Position numbers and translations under genes: made by a program. 58,101 bases of DNA from Burkholderiaceae bacterium (GTDB lineage: Bacteria; Pseudomonadota; Gammaproteobacteria; Burkholderiales; Burkholderiaceae_D): NCBI GenBank assembly GCA_019232795.1, contig JAFANH010000007.1, positions 1 through 58,101 of the forward strand. The letters are read 5' to 3'. The notes under the pieces are model-generated. The model was not told the DNA's origin, did not search any database, and saw only the letters and a list, made by a program, of their open reading frames with translations. Below, in pieces: positions 1 through 7,897 of the stretch. Each line of letters begins with the position of its first letter. Position 1 is the stretch's first letter.

Positions 1-1709
1 GACATCTCGGCATCATCCGCCGTCATGGTTTCGAGCGGATTGTGGCTGATGCCGCCATTGCCGCAGCGCGTAAACAGCATGGCCACGTCGGTGATCCTGG
101 CCATGGTCATGGCATCGTGGCCGGCGCCGGAAGGCAATTCAAATGCCGGCAGGCCGGCGCGCTCGGCAGCCGCGGCCAATTGACGCATCAGCCACGGCGC
201 GCACGGTGCGGCCGGTGCCGAGACGGTCTGGTCGAGCCTGTACTCGACGTGGCGGCGTGAGCATATGGCCGCAATGGCGTGAACGATGTCGTTCACCGCT
301 TCATTGCGCGTTTGATCGTCGGCGGCGCGCACGTCGAGCGACAGCTTGCAGCTTCCCGGTATGACGTTGACCGAGCCGTGCGGCACGCTCAGCTGGCCGA
401 CTGTGCCGACCAGCGTCGGCGCCTGCGCGCAACGGCGTTCCACGTACAGAATGATTTCTGCTGCGGCAGCCGCAGCATCCTTACGCATGTGCATGGGCGT
501 GGTGCCGGCGTGGCTGGCGACACCTGTCAATTCCAGCAGATAGCGGCAACTTCCGGCGATCGAAGTGACGATGCCGGCCGGCAGGTCATGTTCCAGCAGT
601 ACGGGGCCTTGCTCGATATGGATTTCCACGAAGCCGAGCAAATCTTCCGCTTTGCGTGCGATGGCAGGAATTTCCGCCGGGTCGTGCCCGGCCAGCACGA
701 GCGCGTCGCGCATGCTGATGCCGTTGGCGTCCTGCTTGTCGAGCAGCGCCATGTCGAATTGGCCGACGACGGCGTTGCTGCCGAGGAAAGTACTCTTGTA
801 GCGCACACCTTCTTCTTCGGAGAAGCCGATCACTTCCAAGTGGAAGGGTAGAGTCTCTCCGCGTTCGTGCAGGTGTTTGATCACGGCGATCGGCAATAGT
901 ATGCCCTCGCGCCCGTCATATTTTCCGCCATTGCATACCGTGTCGTAATGCGAACCCGTCATCAGGGTCTTGGCATCTGCGCGTTCGGACAGATAGCGCC
1001 CGACCACGTTGCCGGCTGCATCGATATGAGCCCGCATGCCGGCTTCGCGCATCCACTGCGCCAACTGGGTCGCGGTCTTGCGATGTGCCTCCGTCATGTA
1101 GGCACAGGTCAAGCCTGCCTCGTCGTCGCTCCAGGCAGCGATGGCTTCGCTCCATTCCATGACGATGTTGCCGATTTTGGGGGAGTGACCGAGTAAATCG
1201 TTCAGACGCAGTTCGGCGATGCGGCCAATCTGGCGCAGACATTCAGATAATTCGTCCTCGGGCTGGCCTTTAAGGCGCCGCGCAAAGGTGTCAATGATTG
1301 CCTGCCGCGTCAAACCATTGCCGTCCGGTCCCTTGACTGCGAGGATGAATGGAAAGCCGAACTTGGCGTTGTAGTCGGCGTTAAGCTGCTGCAGCAAGGC
1401 GAATTCCTCGGGACTGCAGCGATTCAATCCTGCCTTGGCTTGCTCTCCGCTCGATTCGGCGGTCAATACGCCGGCAATCGCAGCCTTGCCGGCCAGTTCC
1501 GGGTGGGCGCGGATCAGGCCCAGCTGCTCTTCCCGAGTGGCTTCACGCACCACCTGTTGCAAGCTTAATTTCAGCGCGGCCGGTGTGGCAAACGGGCGGC
1601 GCGCAGCGGCGCGTTCAGGTATCCAAGGCGAATGTTCATAGATGCCGTGTAGTGCCTGGGTGAAGGCGGCGGCCTCGCAGCCATTGAGGAAATCGAGAGT
1701 GGTTGCCAT
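1..1709 (-). CDS. Bifunctional OHCU decarboxylase / allantoate amidohydrolase (fusion, 3' end beyond window)
   Basis: The reading frame opens at ATG 1709 (MATTLDFLNGCEAAAFTQAL) and runs without a stop to the window edge, giving about 569 residues; only the C-terminal tip is missing. Residues 1 to about 165 match OHCU decarboxylase (UraD), with the active-site segment IRAHPELAGKA (His near residue 69). The rest is an M20-family Zn-dependent amidohydrolase of the allantoate/ureidoglycolate type, with metal-ligand motifs TGSHYDTVCNGGKYDG, GFSEEEGVRYKSTFLGS, EIHIEQGP and the dimer-domain signature ASHAGTTPMHMRKDA. UraD makes S-allantoin from OHCU; the amidohydrolase takes allantoate towards ureidoglycolate, with allantoinase (next gene upstream) acting between them. 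Such fusions are known in betaproteobacteria. It follows puuE by 12 bp, so it is probably co-transcribed. Confidence 0.9.
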   Translation of the reverse strand, partial: MATTLDFLNGCEAAAFTQALHGIYEHSPWIPERAAARRPFATPAALKLSLQQVVREATREEQLGLIRAHPELAGKAAIAGVLTAESSGEQAKAGLNRCSPEEFALLQQLNADYNAKFGFPFILAVKGPDGNGLTRQAIIDTFARRLKGQPEDELSECLRQIGRIAELRLNDLLGHSPKIGNIVMEWSEAIAAWSDDEAGLTCAYMTEAHRKTATQLAQWMREAGMRAHIDAAGNVVGRYLSERADAKTLMTGSHYDTVCNGGKYDGREGILLPIAVIKHLHERGETLPFHLEVIGFSEEEGVRYKSTFLGSNAVVGQFDMALLDKQDANGISMRDALVLAGHDPAEIPAIARKAEDLLGFVEIHIEQGPVLLEHDLPAGIVTSIAGSCRYLLELTGVASHAGTTPMHMRKDAAAAAAEIILYVERRCAQAPTLVGTVGQLSVPHGSVNVIPGSCKLSLDVRAADDQTRNEAVNDIVHAIAAICSRRHVEYRLDQTVSAPAAPCAPWLMRQLAAAAERAGLPAFELPSGAGHDAMTMARITDVAMLFTRCGNGGISHNPLETMTADDAEM

Positions 1710-1721
1710 GAAAATGTCGAC

Positions 1722-2678
1722 CTACTGCCGGAACGGATGAACGGCCTGCCAATGTCGGGCGATGTCGATGCGGCGCGTGATCCACACCTTGTCGTGGTTC
1801 TGCACATAGTCGAGAAAACGTGCCAGCGCGGCGGTGCGGGCAGGGCGTCCTGCCAGGCGGCAGTGCAGGCCGATCGATAGCATCTTGGGCCGGTTCAAGC
1901 CATGCGGGTCGCCTTCACGGTACAGGACGTCGAAGGCGTCTTTCAGGTAATCGAAAAACTGCGTGCCTGAATTGAAACCCTGGGCCGCGGCAAAGCGCAT
2001 ATCGTTGGTGTCGAGCGTATAGGGTACGACCAAGTGCGGTGCGCTGGCCTGTCGGCCATCGGCTCCTGTGTATTGCACCTGTTGCCAAAAAGGCAGATCG
2101 TCGCCGTAGTGGTCGGCGTCGTAGGCGAAGCCGCCGTGTTCCACCACCAGCCTGCGCGTGTTTGGCGAGTCGCGCCCGGTGTACCAGCCCAGCGGCGCCG
2201 AACCGGTCAGTTCGCGGATGATGCGCACGGCCTCCTTCATGTGCGCGCGTTCGGTTGCTTCGTCGACGTTTTGATAGCTGATCCAGCGCAAGCCGTGGCA
2301 GGCTATTTCGTGTCCGAGTTCGTGGAAAGCGGTGGTCACGTCGGAATGCCGCTTCAAGGCCATGGCGACGCCGAACACAGTGAGCGGCAGCTTGCGTTCT
2401 TCGAACAGCCGCAGCAGCCGCCAAACACCGGCGCGCGAACCGTATTCGTACAGCGACTCCATGCTCATGTGGCGCGCGGAAAAGGCTTGCGCGCCGATGA
2501 TTTCAGATAGAAAGGTCTCGGACGCCGGGTCGCCGTGCAGCACGCTGTTCTCCGCGCCTTCCTCGTAATTCAGCACGAATTGCAGCGCGATGCGCGCGCC
2601 GTCAGGCCAGCGCGCGTGCGGTGGTGTGCGGCCGTAGCCGATCAGGTCGCGTGGGTAGTGATGGTAGGAGTCGCTCAT
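1722..2678 (-). CDS. puuE: Allantoinase, polysaccharide-deacetylase family (PuuE)
   Basis: The 318-residue protein begins MSDSYHHYPRDLIGYGRTPP and keeps the hallmarks of PuuE, the metal-independent allantoinase related to polysaccharide deacetylases: a FVLNYEEGAENSVLHGD segment, ELGHEIACHGLRW, the GWYTGRDSPNTRRLV segment, and a C-terminal SIGLHCRLAGRPAR. It hydrolyses allantoin to allantoate in the cytosol. Length is normal for the family. It is first in a two-gene minus-strand operon with the UraD-amidohydrolase fusion and is divergent from uraH, so the two transcription units for successive urate-degradation steps share one intergenic control region. Confidence 0.93.
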   Translation of the reverse strand: MSDSYHHYPRDLIGYGRTPPHARWPDGARIALQFVLNYEEGAENSVLHGDPASETFLSEIIGAQAFSARHMSMESLYEYGSRAGVWRLLRLFEERKLPLTVFGVAMALKRHSDVTTAFHELGHEIACHGLRWISYQNVDEATERAHMKEAVRIIRELTGSAPLGWYTGRDSPNTRRLVVEHGGFAYDADHYGDDLPFWQQVQYTGADGRQASAPHLVVPYTLDTNDMRFAAAQGFNSGTQFFDYLKDAFDVLYREGDPHGLNRPKMLSIGLHCRLAGRPARTAALARFLDYVQNHDKVWITRRIDIARHWQAVHPFRQ

Positions 2679-2810
2679 GCCTGTTCCCGGCCGTGATTAC
2701 AGTTGATGTGCTACTTATGCAGCATATACGGGCGATGATATATTGACCATCTTTACCAGGTATAAGATTTGGCTGATAAGCGGATTCAACCGGCCGATAT
2801 AGGAGGCAGA
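2679..2810. promoter_or_regulatory. Divergent puuE/uraH control region with a GCATA-type dyad
   Basis: This 132-bp gap holds both divergent promoters. An AT-rich segment around 2735-2770 includes possible -10 boxes. The sequence CTACTTATGCAGC at 2711-2723 is, on the other strand, GCTGCATAAGTAG, nearly identical to GCAGCATAAGTAG at 16163-16175 upstream of xdhA. Inside it TATGC and GCATA form a short dyad. A strong Shine-Dalgarno AGGAGG at 2801-2806 fixes the uraH start at 2811 rather than an in-frame upstream start at 2769. Confidence 0.5.
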
Positions 2811-3164
2811 ATGGGAAAACTCAGCACGCATGTGCTCGATGTCAGCCGCGGCAAGCCGGGCGCGGGTGTCGCGCTGGAGTTGTATGCCGTCGGCCCGCAG
2901 GGTAAAACCTTGTTGAAGCAGGCTGTGACCAATGCCGACGGCCGCTGTGACGCGCCCTTGCTCCAGGACGGGGAAATGCGCGTGGGCCAGTACGAAATCG
3001 TGTTCGCGGCCGGCGATTATTTTGCGGCCCAGGGAGTGGACTTGCCGCAGCCGCGCTTTATCGATCGCGTGGCCATCGCTTTCGGCATTGCCGATGCCAC
3101 GCAGAATTATCATGTGCCGCTGGTGGTGTCGCCGTGGTCGTATTCGACTTATCGCGGCAGTTAG
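2811..3164 (+). CDS. uraH: 5-hydroxyisourate hydrolase
   Basis: The 117-residue protein starts MGKLSTHVLDVSRGKPGAGV behind AGGAGG with a 4-nt spacer. It is a transthyretin-like HIU hydrolase: N-terminal STHVLD with the catalytic His, a central Arg-containing strand, DYFAAQGVDLPQPRF, and the diagnostic C-terminal YRGS tetrapeptide at the extreme end. It converts 5-hydroxyisourate, the product of urate oxidation by PuuD, into OHCU, which is then the substrate of the UraD part of the fusion protein. No N-terminal signal peptide is seen, so it is probably cytosolic. It converges on the LysR gene across a REP doublet. Confidence 0.95.
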   Translation: MGKLSTHVLDVSRGKPGAGVALELYAVGPQGKTLLKQAVTNADGRCDAPLLQDGEMRVGQYEIVFAAGDYFAAQGVDLPQPRFIDRVAIAFGIADATQNYHVPLVVSPWSYSTYRGS

Positions 3165-3208
3165 GGGGGGTATGTTCCGGTGAACAACTGGGATCGCAGA
3201 GATTTGCT

Positions 3209-3295
3209 GTCCTCCCCGCGTAGGCGGGGATCCAGGTAGCAGTGAATAGTGCAAAATCGAAAAGCTGCCTGGGTCCCCGCCTGCGCGGGGACGAC
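3209..3295. repeat. REP doublet (REPIN) 1, CCCCGC variant
   Basis: Two inverted copies of a roughly 28-bp REP-like unit, GTCCTCCCCGCGTAGGCGGG... at 3209-3236 and its complement at 3268-3295, each with its own short palindrome, are separated by about 31 bp. The doublet sits between the convergent uraH and LysR genes. This is the standard location and structure of bacterial REPIN elements. Two related doublets lie at 5689-5847 and 31327-31405. Confidence 0.85.
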
Positions 3296-3344
3296 GGGAA
3301 TGGATTTTCTGTTGCCAGTATTGTCGATAGCGGTGAGTTCTCAA

Positions 3345-4283
3345 CTACTTCAAGACCAGCGATTTGGCCGTGGTCGCGATCAGTTCGCGCAGCCATTTGT
3401 GCTCGCTGGCCTGATGTACGCGGTCGTGCCATAGCTGGTAAAAGCGCATGGGCGGAAACTTGATCGGCACGTTGTAGGTCTTCAGTGCCATGCTTTTTTC
3501 GTAGTGGCGCACGAATTGCTTTCCCGTGGTAAGCACCAGGTCGGTCTGCATCAGCATGTGCGGAATCAGGCTGAAGTAGGCGGATTCGACCGCCACGTTG
3601 CGCTGCATATGCTGGCGCGTCAGGAAGGTGTCGATGAAGCCATGATAACCGGTGCGCAACTTCGAGGGCGCCACGTGCGGCAGGCTCAGGTAGTCTTCGA
3701 CCGACATCTTGTCGACGTCGGTGCGTTTTGCATAGGCGCAATCGGCGCGCATGGTGCACACGATACGGTCTTCGAACAGTTTGGACATGTGCAGGTGCTC
3801 GGGCGGCTCTTCCCAGTTGCCGATGACGAGGTCGAGGTCGCCGTCCGACAACAGGCTGACGTAGTCGAAGTTCGGGCCCAGGCTATGGATGACGATGCGG
3901 CTCAAGGGAGACTCGCGCCGCAAAGCCGCAACGATGTTCGGCAGGAACTGCATGTCGAGGTAGTCCGACGCGGCAATGTGGAAGGTACGGCTCTCCTGCT
4001 GGGCGACGAAGGGCATCTTGCGTACGAACAGGCGTTCGGTTTCGTCGAGGATGCGTTTGGCCGGGCGCAGCAGGCTTTCGCCGTGCTGGGTCGGCACCAT
4101 GCCGCGCGCGCCGCGCACCAGCAGCTGGTCTCCTGTAAGTTCGCGCAGCTTGCGCAGCGAAGCCGAAATGGAAGGCTGCGGCTGGTTCAGCTTGAGCGCG
4201 ACGCGCGACACGTTTTTTTCCGTGAGCAGCATGTAGAGAATGCGGATCAGGTGAATGTCGAGGTGGTCGGGCAAGCTGGCCAT
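3345..4283 (-). CDS. LysR-family transcriptional regulator, probably of urate catabolism
   Basis: The 312-residue protein has an N-terminal winged helix-turn-helix (about residues 5-65; VSRVALKLNQPQPSISASLRKL) followed by a type 2 periplasmic-binding-like effector domain starting near residue 95 (RTFHIAASDYLDMQFLPNIV). It is transcribed divergently from puuD with a 133-bp gap, the usual arrangement for a LysR protein that controls its neighbour. The effector is not visible in sequence; a urate-pathway intermediate is an inference from position. Overall layout resembles NodD/SyrM-like members (DHLDIHLIRILYMLL at the start). Confidence 0.87.
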   Translation of the reverse strand: MASLPDHLDIHLIRILYMLLTEKNVSRVALKLNQPQPSISASLRKLRELTGDQLLVRGARGMVPTQHGESLLRPAKRILDETERLFVRKMPFVAQQESRTFHIAASDYLDMQFLPNIVAALRRESPLSRIVIHSLGPNFDYVSLLSDGDLDLVIGNWEEPPEHLHMSKLFEDRIVCTMRADCAYAKRTDVDKMSVEDYLSLPHVAPSKLRTGYHGFIDTFLTRQHMQRNVAVESAYFSLIPHMLMQTDLVLTTGKQFVRHYEKSMALKTYNVPIKFPPMRFYQLWHDRVHQASEHKWLRELIATTAKSLVLK

Positions 4284-4416
4284 GCGTCTCTCATATACGA
4301 ATATCTATATTTTTAATATACTTGATTTTCGATATCCTGTAACTGACAAAAGCCTATCTTTCAAGGTTTGACGCGGATGCTTATAAGGGAAAGTCCGTGC
4401 ATGAATGAGGGAGACG
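4284..4416. promoter_or_regulatory. LysR/puuD divergent intergenic region
   Basis: The gap is AT-rich near the LysR start (4295-4330), with TATATTTTTAATATAC providing possible -10 boxes for both directions. TGCTTATAAG near 4379 is a weak relative of the CATAAGTAG motif seen upstream of puuE and xdhA. GAGG at 4408-4411 with 6-nt spacing favours the puuD start at 4417 over an ATG at 4405. Confidence 0.4.
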
Positions 4417-5625
4417 ATGGAAGCTCTACTGCTGTCTTACGGCATTGAATGGCTGAACCTGCTGGTGCGCTGGCTGCATCTGATCGTCGGCATCGCCTGG
4501 ATCGGCGCCTCGTTCTATTTCGTCTGGCTCGACAATTCCATTCGTCCGCCCAAGCCTGGCTCCGACCTGGAAAAGCTGGGCGTCTCCGGCGAACTATGGG
4601 CCGTGCATGGCGGCGGCTTCTACAATCCGCAGAAATACCTGGTTGCGCCGAAAGAGCTGCCGCAGGAACTGCATTGGTTCAAGTGGGAGGCTTATAGCAC
4701 TTGGCTGTCCGGCTTCGCCTTGCTGTTCATCGTCTACTACTTCAATGCTTCGGCCATGATGGTCGACAAGTCTGTGGCCGACCTTGCGCCGTGGCAGGCG
4801 ATCGCCATCGGCCTTGCCACGCTCGTCATCGGCTGGACCGTGTACGACCTGCTGTGCCGCTCGCCGCTGGGCAAACGCGACGGCCTGTTCGGTCTGGTCG
4901 TGTATGGTCTTATCGTGCTGGCTGCCTATGTGTTGTCGACGCTGTTGAGCGGACGCGCGGCCTACATCCACGTTGGCGCCATGATAGGCACCATCATGGT
5001 CGCTAATGTGGCTATGGTTATCATCCCCGGCCAGAAAAAGCTGGTGGAAGCGATGCGGCGCGGTGAAAAGCCCGATCCCATCTATGGCATACGCGGCAAG
5101 CAGCGCAGCGTGCACAACAATTACTTCACGCTGCCCGTGCTGTTCATCATGATCAGCAACCATTTCGCCATGACCTACAACCACGCCTGGAATTGGGCCA
5201 TCCTGGCCGCCATCATGGCGGCCGGCGTGCTGATTCGCCATTTCTTCAACCTCAGGCACAAGGGACGGATCGAGTGGCGCTATCCGGTTGCGGGCGTGGC
5301 GATCCTGTTTGCCGTGGCGGTTGCCATTGCGCCGCGACCAACCGCGCAGCCCGCTGTCGTTGACAGCGCTGCCCAATTTGCCCAAGTGCAGACCGTGATC
5401 GAACAACGCTGCGTGGCTTGCCATTCCGACCATCCGACGCAACCGGGTTTCGCCACGGCGCCGGCTGGGGTCATGCTGCAAACTCCGGAACTGATCCATA
5501 AGAATGCTGCTAAGGTTTACCGGCAGGCAGTGCAGCTGAAGGCCATGCCGCTGGGGAATTTGACGCACATTACGGATGCCGAGCGGGCTACGATAGGCGT
5601 TTGGTATGAGGGCGGGGCGAAATAA
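4417..5625 (+). CDS. puuD: Urate hydroxylase PuuD, membrane protein with C-terminal cytochrome c domain
   Basis: The 402-residue protein (MEALLLSYGIEWLNLLVRWL) has an N-terminal region with about eight hydrophobic helices, conserved His residues in the first helices (WLHLIVGIAWIGASFYFVWL), and a soluble C-terminal domain with one heme c site CVACH near residue 332. This is the architecture of PuuD, the integral-membrane urate oxidase that passes electrons to the respiratory chain instead of making hydrogen peroxide. It supplies 5-hydroxyisourate to UraH. An alternative start 4 codons upstream (4405) is possible. Divergent from the LysR gene; followed by a split REP doublet before the ammonia-lyase gene. 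Confidence 0.93.
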   Translation: MEALLLSYGIEWLNLLVRWLHLIVGIAWIGASFYFVWLDNSIRPPKPGSDLEKLGVSGELWAVHGGGFYNPQKYLVAPKELPQELHWFKWEAYSTWLSGFALLFIVYYFNASAMMVDKSVADLAPWQAIAIGLATLVIGWTVYDLLCRSPLGKRDGLFGLVVYGLIVLAAYVLSTLLSGRAAYIHVGAMIGTIMVANVAMVIIPGQKKLVEAMRRGEKPDPIYGIRGKQRSVHNNYFTLPVLFIMISNHFAMTYNHAWNWAILAAIMAAGVLIRHFFNLRHKGRIEWRYPVAGVAILFAVAVAIAPRPTAQPAVVDSAAQFAQVQTVIEQRCVACHSDHPTQPGFATAPAGVMLQTPELIHKNAAKVYRQAVQLKAMPLGNLTHITDAERATIGVWYEGGAK

Positions 5626-5688
5626 ACAGATGTATCAAGAGCCAGAGTATATTTGCAAGGTTGATTCGACCAAGGACCTCACAAGACC

Positions 5689-5847
5689 GTCGTCCCCGCG
5701 CAGGGTGTAGCAGGGTATTTGTGCAGCATGCTGCACACCTGCGGAACGACACTCCCTTGCAAGGGCGTGTGCGCGCTGCAAGCGGGGACCCAGCTAGTAG
5801 TTAGCCTACTGAAAATCAACCTGGATCCCCGCCTTCGCGGGGATGAC
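5689..5847. repeat. REP doublet (REPIN) 2, left unit split by an insertion
   Basis: The right unit at 5820-5847 is intact (complement of GTCATCCCCGCGAAGGCGGG...). The left unit begins GTCGTCCCCGCGCA at 5689-5702 and resumes AGCGGGGACCCAG at 5781-5793; joined, they make a normal REP unit. The 78 bp between are foreign to the repeat and listed separately. The doublet lies between puuD and the ammonia-lyase gene. Confidence 0.75.
5703..5780. mobile_element. 78-bp palindrome-rich insertion inside a REP unit
   Basis: The segment interrupts the left REP unit. It contains a perfect 18-bp palindrome TGTGCAGCATGCTGCACA (5720-5737) and a perfect 12-bp palindrome CCCTTGCAAGGG (5754-5765) flanked by ACAC and GTGT arms. 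GCA appears at both junctions (5700-5702 and 5778-5780), which could be a 3-bp target duplication. No reading frame of note. Whether it recurs elsewhere is unknown from this window. Confidence 0.5.
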
Positions 5848-5909
5848 GTGGAAGAGGCGGTTGCGATGCGAATCATCGAAATTGGGTCCATTTTCCGAGT
5901 AAGACAATT

Positions 5910-7541
5910 ATGACCACCATCACCATCGACGGCTTCACCCTCACCGCGCAACAAGTCGTCGCCGTCGCGCGCGATCCGAACATCAAGGTGGCGCTGGCGC
6001 CATCTTCGCGCGCAGCGCTCAAGGAAAGCCGCGACTACATCGAAGCCACCTGGATGCATGACGAAGCGCCGATGATGTACAGCTTCAATACCGGTGTCGG
6101 CCTGCTCAAGGACACGCGCATCAAGGTCGAACACATCGAACTGTTCCAGACCCAACTCATCAAGGCGCATGCAGCCGGCATGGGCGAGCCGTTTTCGGAA
6201 GAGGTCAGCCGCGCCACCATGCTGTTGCGCGCCAACGCCTTCGCCAGCAATTACTCGGCGCCGCGCGTCGAAGTGGTGGACCGCCTGCTGGCCTTCCTCA
6301 ATGCCGGCATCCACCCCGTCATGCCGCAGAAGGGTTCAGTCGGCGCCTCCGGCGATTTGGCGCCATTGGCTTATTTGGGGGCCGCGCTGGCCGGCTTTGA
6401 GCAGGCCGAAGTCATGTACCAGGGCAAGCGCATGGCTGCACCGGAAGCGATCAAACTGGCCGGAGTCGGCGACGTGGCCTTCGACCTGAAGGCCAAGGAT
6501 GCCTCGGCCATTATCAACGGCTGCACGGCTTCGCTCGCCGTGGCCGTACTGGCTGCGCACGACGCGCGCCACTTGCTGGCCGACGCCTGCGTGTCGCTGG
6601 GATTGACGCTGGAAGCGATGCGCGCCGAAATGTCGGCCTTCGACGCCCGCATCCACCAGGCGCGCCCGCACGCCGGTCAGATCAAGACCGCGGCCATCAT
6701 CCGCAAGCTGCTGGAAGGCTCCACCCGCACCACCCACGCGGCGCGCGCCGTGCAATTCCCCGAGGAAATGCGCCGCACCGACATTCCCTACACCGCCCGC
6801 ATCCAGGACGTGTACTCGCTGCGCTGCGCGCCGCAAGTCTATGGCCCGGTGTTCGACGCGCTCGACTACATCGACACCATCGTCGCCAAGGAAGTCAACT
6901 CGGCCACCGACAACCCGCTGATCTTCGGCAAGGACAGCGGCGGATTCGAAATCATTTCGGGCGGCAACTTCCACGGACAATACCTGGCGCAGGCGATGGA
7001 CCTCCTGGCCATGGCTGTGGCCGACCTCGGCAGCATCTGCGAACGCCGTATCGCGCGCCTGATCGACCCCACACTGTCCTGGGGTCTGCCGCGCAACCTG
7101 ATGAGCGGCATCCGCGGCGTCAACACCGGCTACCCGGTCGTGCAATGCTCGATGAGTTCGCTGGTGATGGAAAACCGCACGCTGTGCATGCCAGGCAGCG
7201 TCGACAGCATCCCCGCCAAGGGTAACAGCGAAGACCACGTCTCGAATTCGACCTGGTGCGCGCGCAAGGCTGCCACCGTGGTCGCCAACACGCAATACAT
7301 CGTCGGCGTCGAAATGCTGTTTGCGGCGCAGGCGCTGACCATGACCGAGTCCCTACTGCCGGGTTTTGTGCTCGGCAAGGGTACGCAGGCAGCCTACGAC
7401 GAAGTGCGGCGACAGATTCCAGCTTGCCTCGATGGCGATCGTTGGTTTCATGACGACATTCAAGTAGCGCAGTCTTTCGTCACGACCGGGTCGGTGCGCC
7501 GGGCAGTGGAGGCGAAGATTGGGGCATTTGCCGAAAACTGA
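5910..7541 (+). CDS. Aromatic amino acid ammonia-lyase (HAL/PAL/TAL family, MIO enzyme)
   Basis: The 543-residue protein carries the Ala-Ser-Gly triad at residues 146-148 (GSVGASGDLAPLA) that cyclises to the MIO electrophile, plus NGCTASLAV and the DNPLIF signature (VNSATDNPLIF). It should deaminate histidine or another aromatic amino acid to the acrylate. The substrate-pocket segment FQTQLIKAHAAG has His, as in histidine and tyrosine lyases. The catalytic-loop segment reads MMYSFNTGVGLL (Tyr57) where HutH normally has YGVNTGFG, so HutH is not a safe name. No other hut gene is present; its link to the purine genes is only positional. Confidence 0.85.
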   Translation: MTTITIDGFTLTAQQVVAVARDPNIKVALAPSSRAALKESRDYIEATWMHDEAPMMYSFNTGVGLLKDTRIKVEHIELFQTQLIKAHAAGMGEPFSEEVSRATMLLRANAFASNYSAPRVEVVDRLLAFLNAGIHPVMPQKGSVGASGDLAPLAYLGAALAGFEQAEVMYQGKRMAAPEAIKLAGVGDVAFDLKAKDASAIINGCTASLAVAVLAAHDARHLLADACVSLGLTLEAMRAEMSAFDARIHQARPHAGQIKTAAIIRKLLEGSTRTTHAARAVQFPEEMRRTDIPYTARIQDVYSLRCAPQVYGPVFDALDYIDTIVAKEVNSATDNPLIFGKDSGGFEIISGGNFHGQYLAQAMDLLAMAVADLGSICERRIARLIDPTLSWGLPRNLMSGIRGVNTGYPVVQCSMSSLVMENRTLCMPGSVDSIPAKGNSEDHVSNSTWCARKAATVVANTQYIVGVEMLFAAQALTMTESLLPGFVLGKGTQAAYDEVRRQIPACLDGDRWFHDDIQVAQSFVTTGSVRRAVEAKIGAFAEN

Positions 7542-7640
7542 TTCTATGTCGCTGCGAGGGTGCGGGATATTGCACTTTTTCCTGTAGGCAGACAATGAGT
7601 TACCATTGCGACCATTGAGAACCAGGCAGGAGCAGCAATC

Positions 7641-7844
7641 GTGGACGAAGACCGCTTAGTCGAAATCGAAATTAAACTTTCCCGTTCCGACGATATGTTG
7701 GACGAATTGAATAAAGTGATTTACGAGCAGCAGAAAAAGATCGAACGTCTTGAAACGCTCTATGTCGAAATGCTGAGGCGGATGCCGGATCGTTCAGAGG
7801 AAAGTGGTAACGCCGTCCAGCACGAAAAGCCGCCTCACTATTGA
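7641..7844 (+). CDS. slyX: SlyX family protein
   Basis: A 67-residue, highly charged protein starting at GTG 7641 (MDEDRLVEIEIKLSRSDDML) behind AGGAG at 7628-7632. It is almost wholly a predicted coiled coil with heptad-like hydrophobics (LDELNKVIYEQQKKIERLET) and ends in PPHY, the typical SlyX tail. The function of SlyX is not established. It stands alone between the ammonia-lyase gene and the convergent PhzF gene. Confidence 0.85.
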   Translation: MDEDRLVEIEIKLSRSDDMLDELNKVIYEQQKKIERLETLYVEMLRRMPDRSEESGNAVQHEKPPHY

Positions 7845-7897
7845 AGGTGAAATTCGCTTGGGCGGGGAGGGGAATCTAAGCCAATTGGTATTCATCC

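Noticed and set aside
3209..3295. CRISPR-like repeated palindromes
   Set aside because: Only paired inverted units with no regular spacer series; three separate doublets in intergenic sites fit REPINs, not an array.
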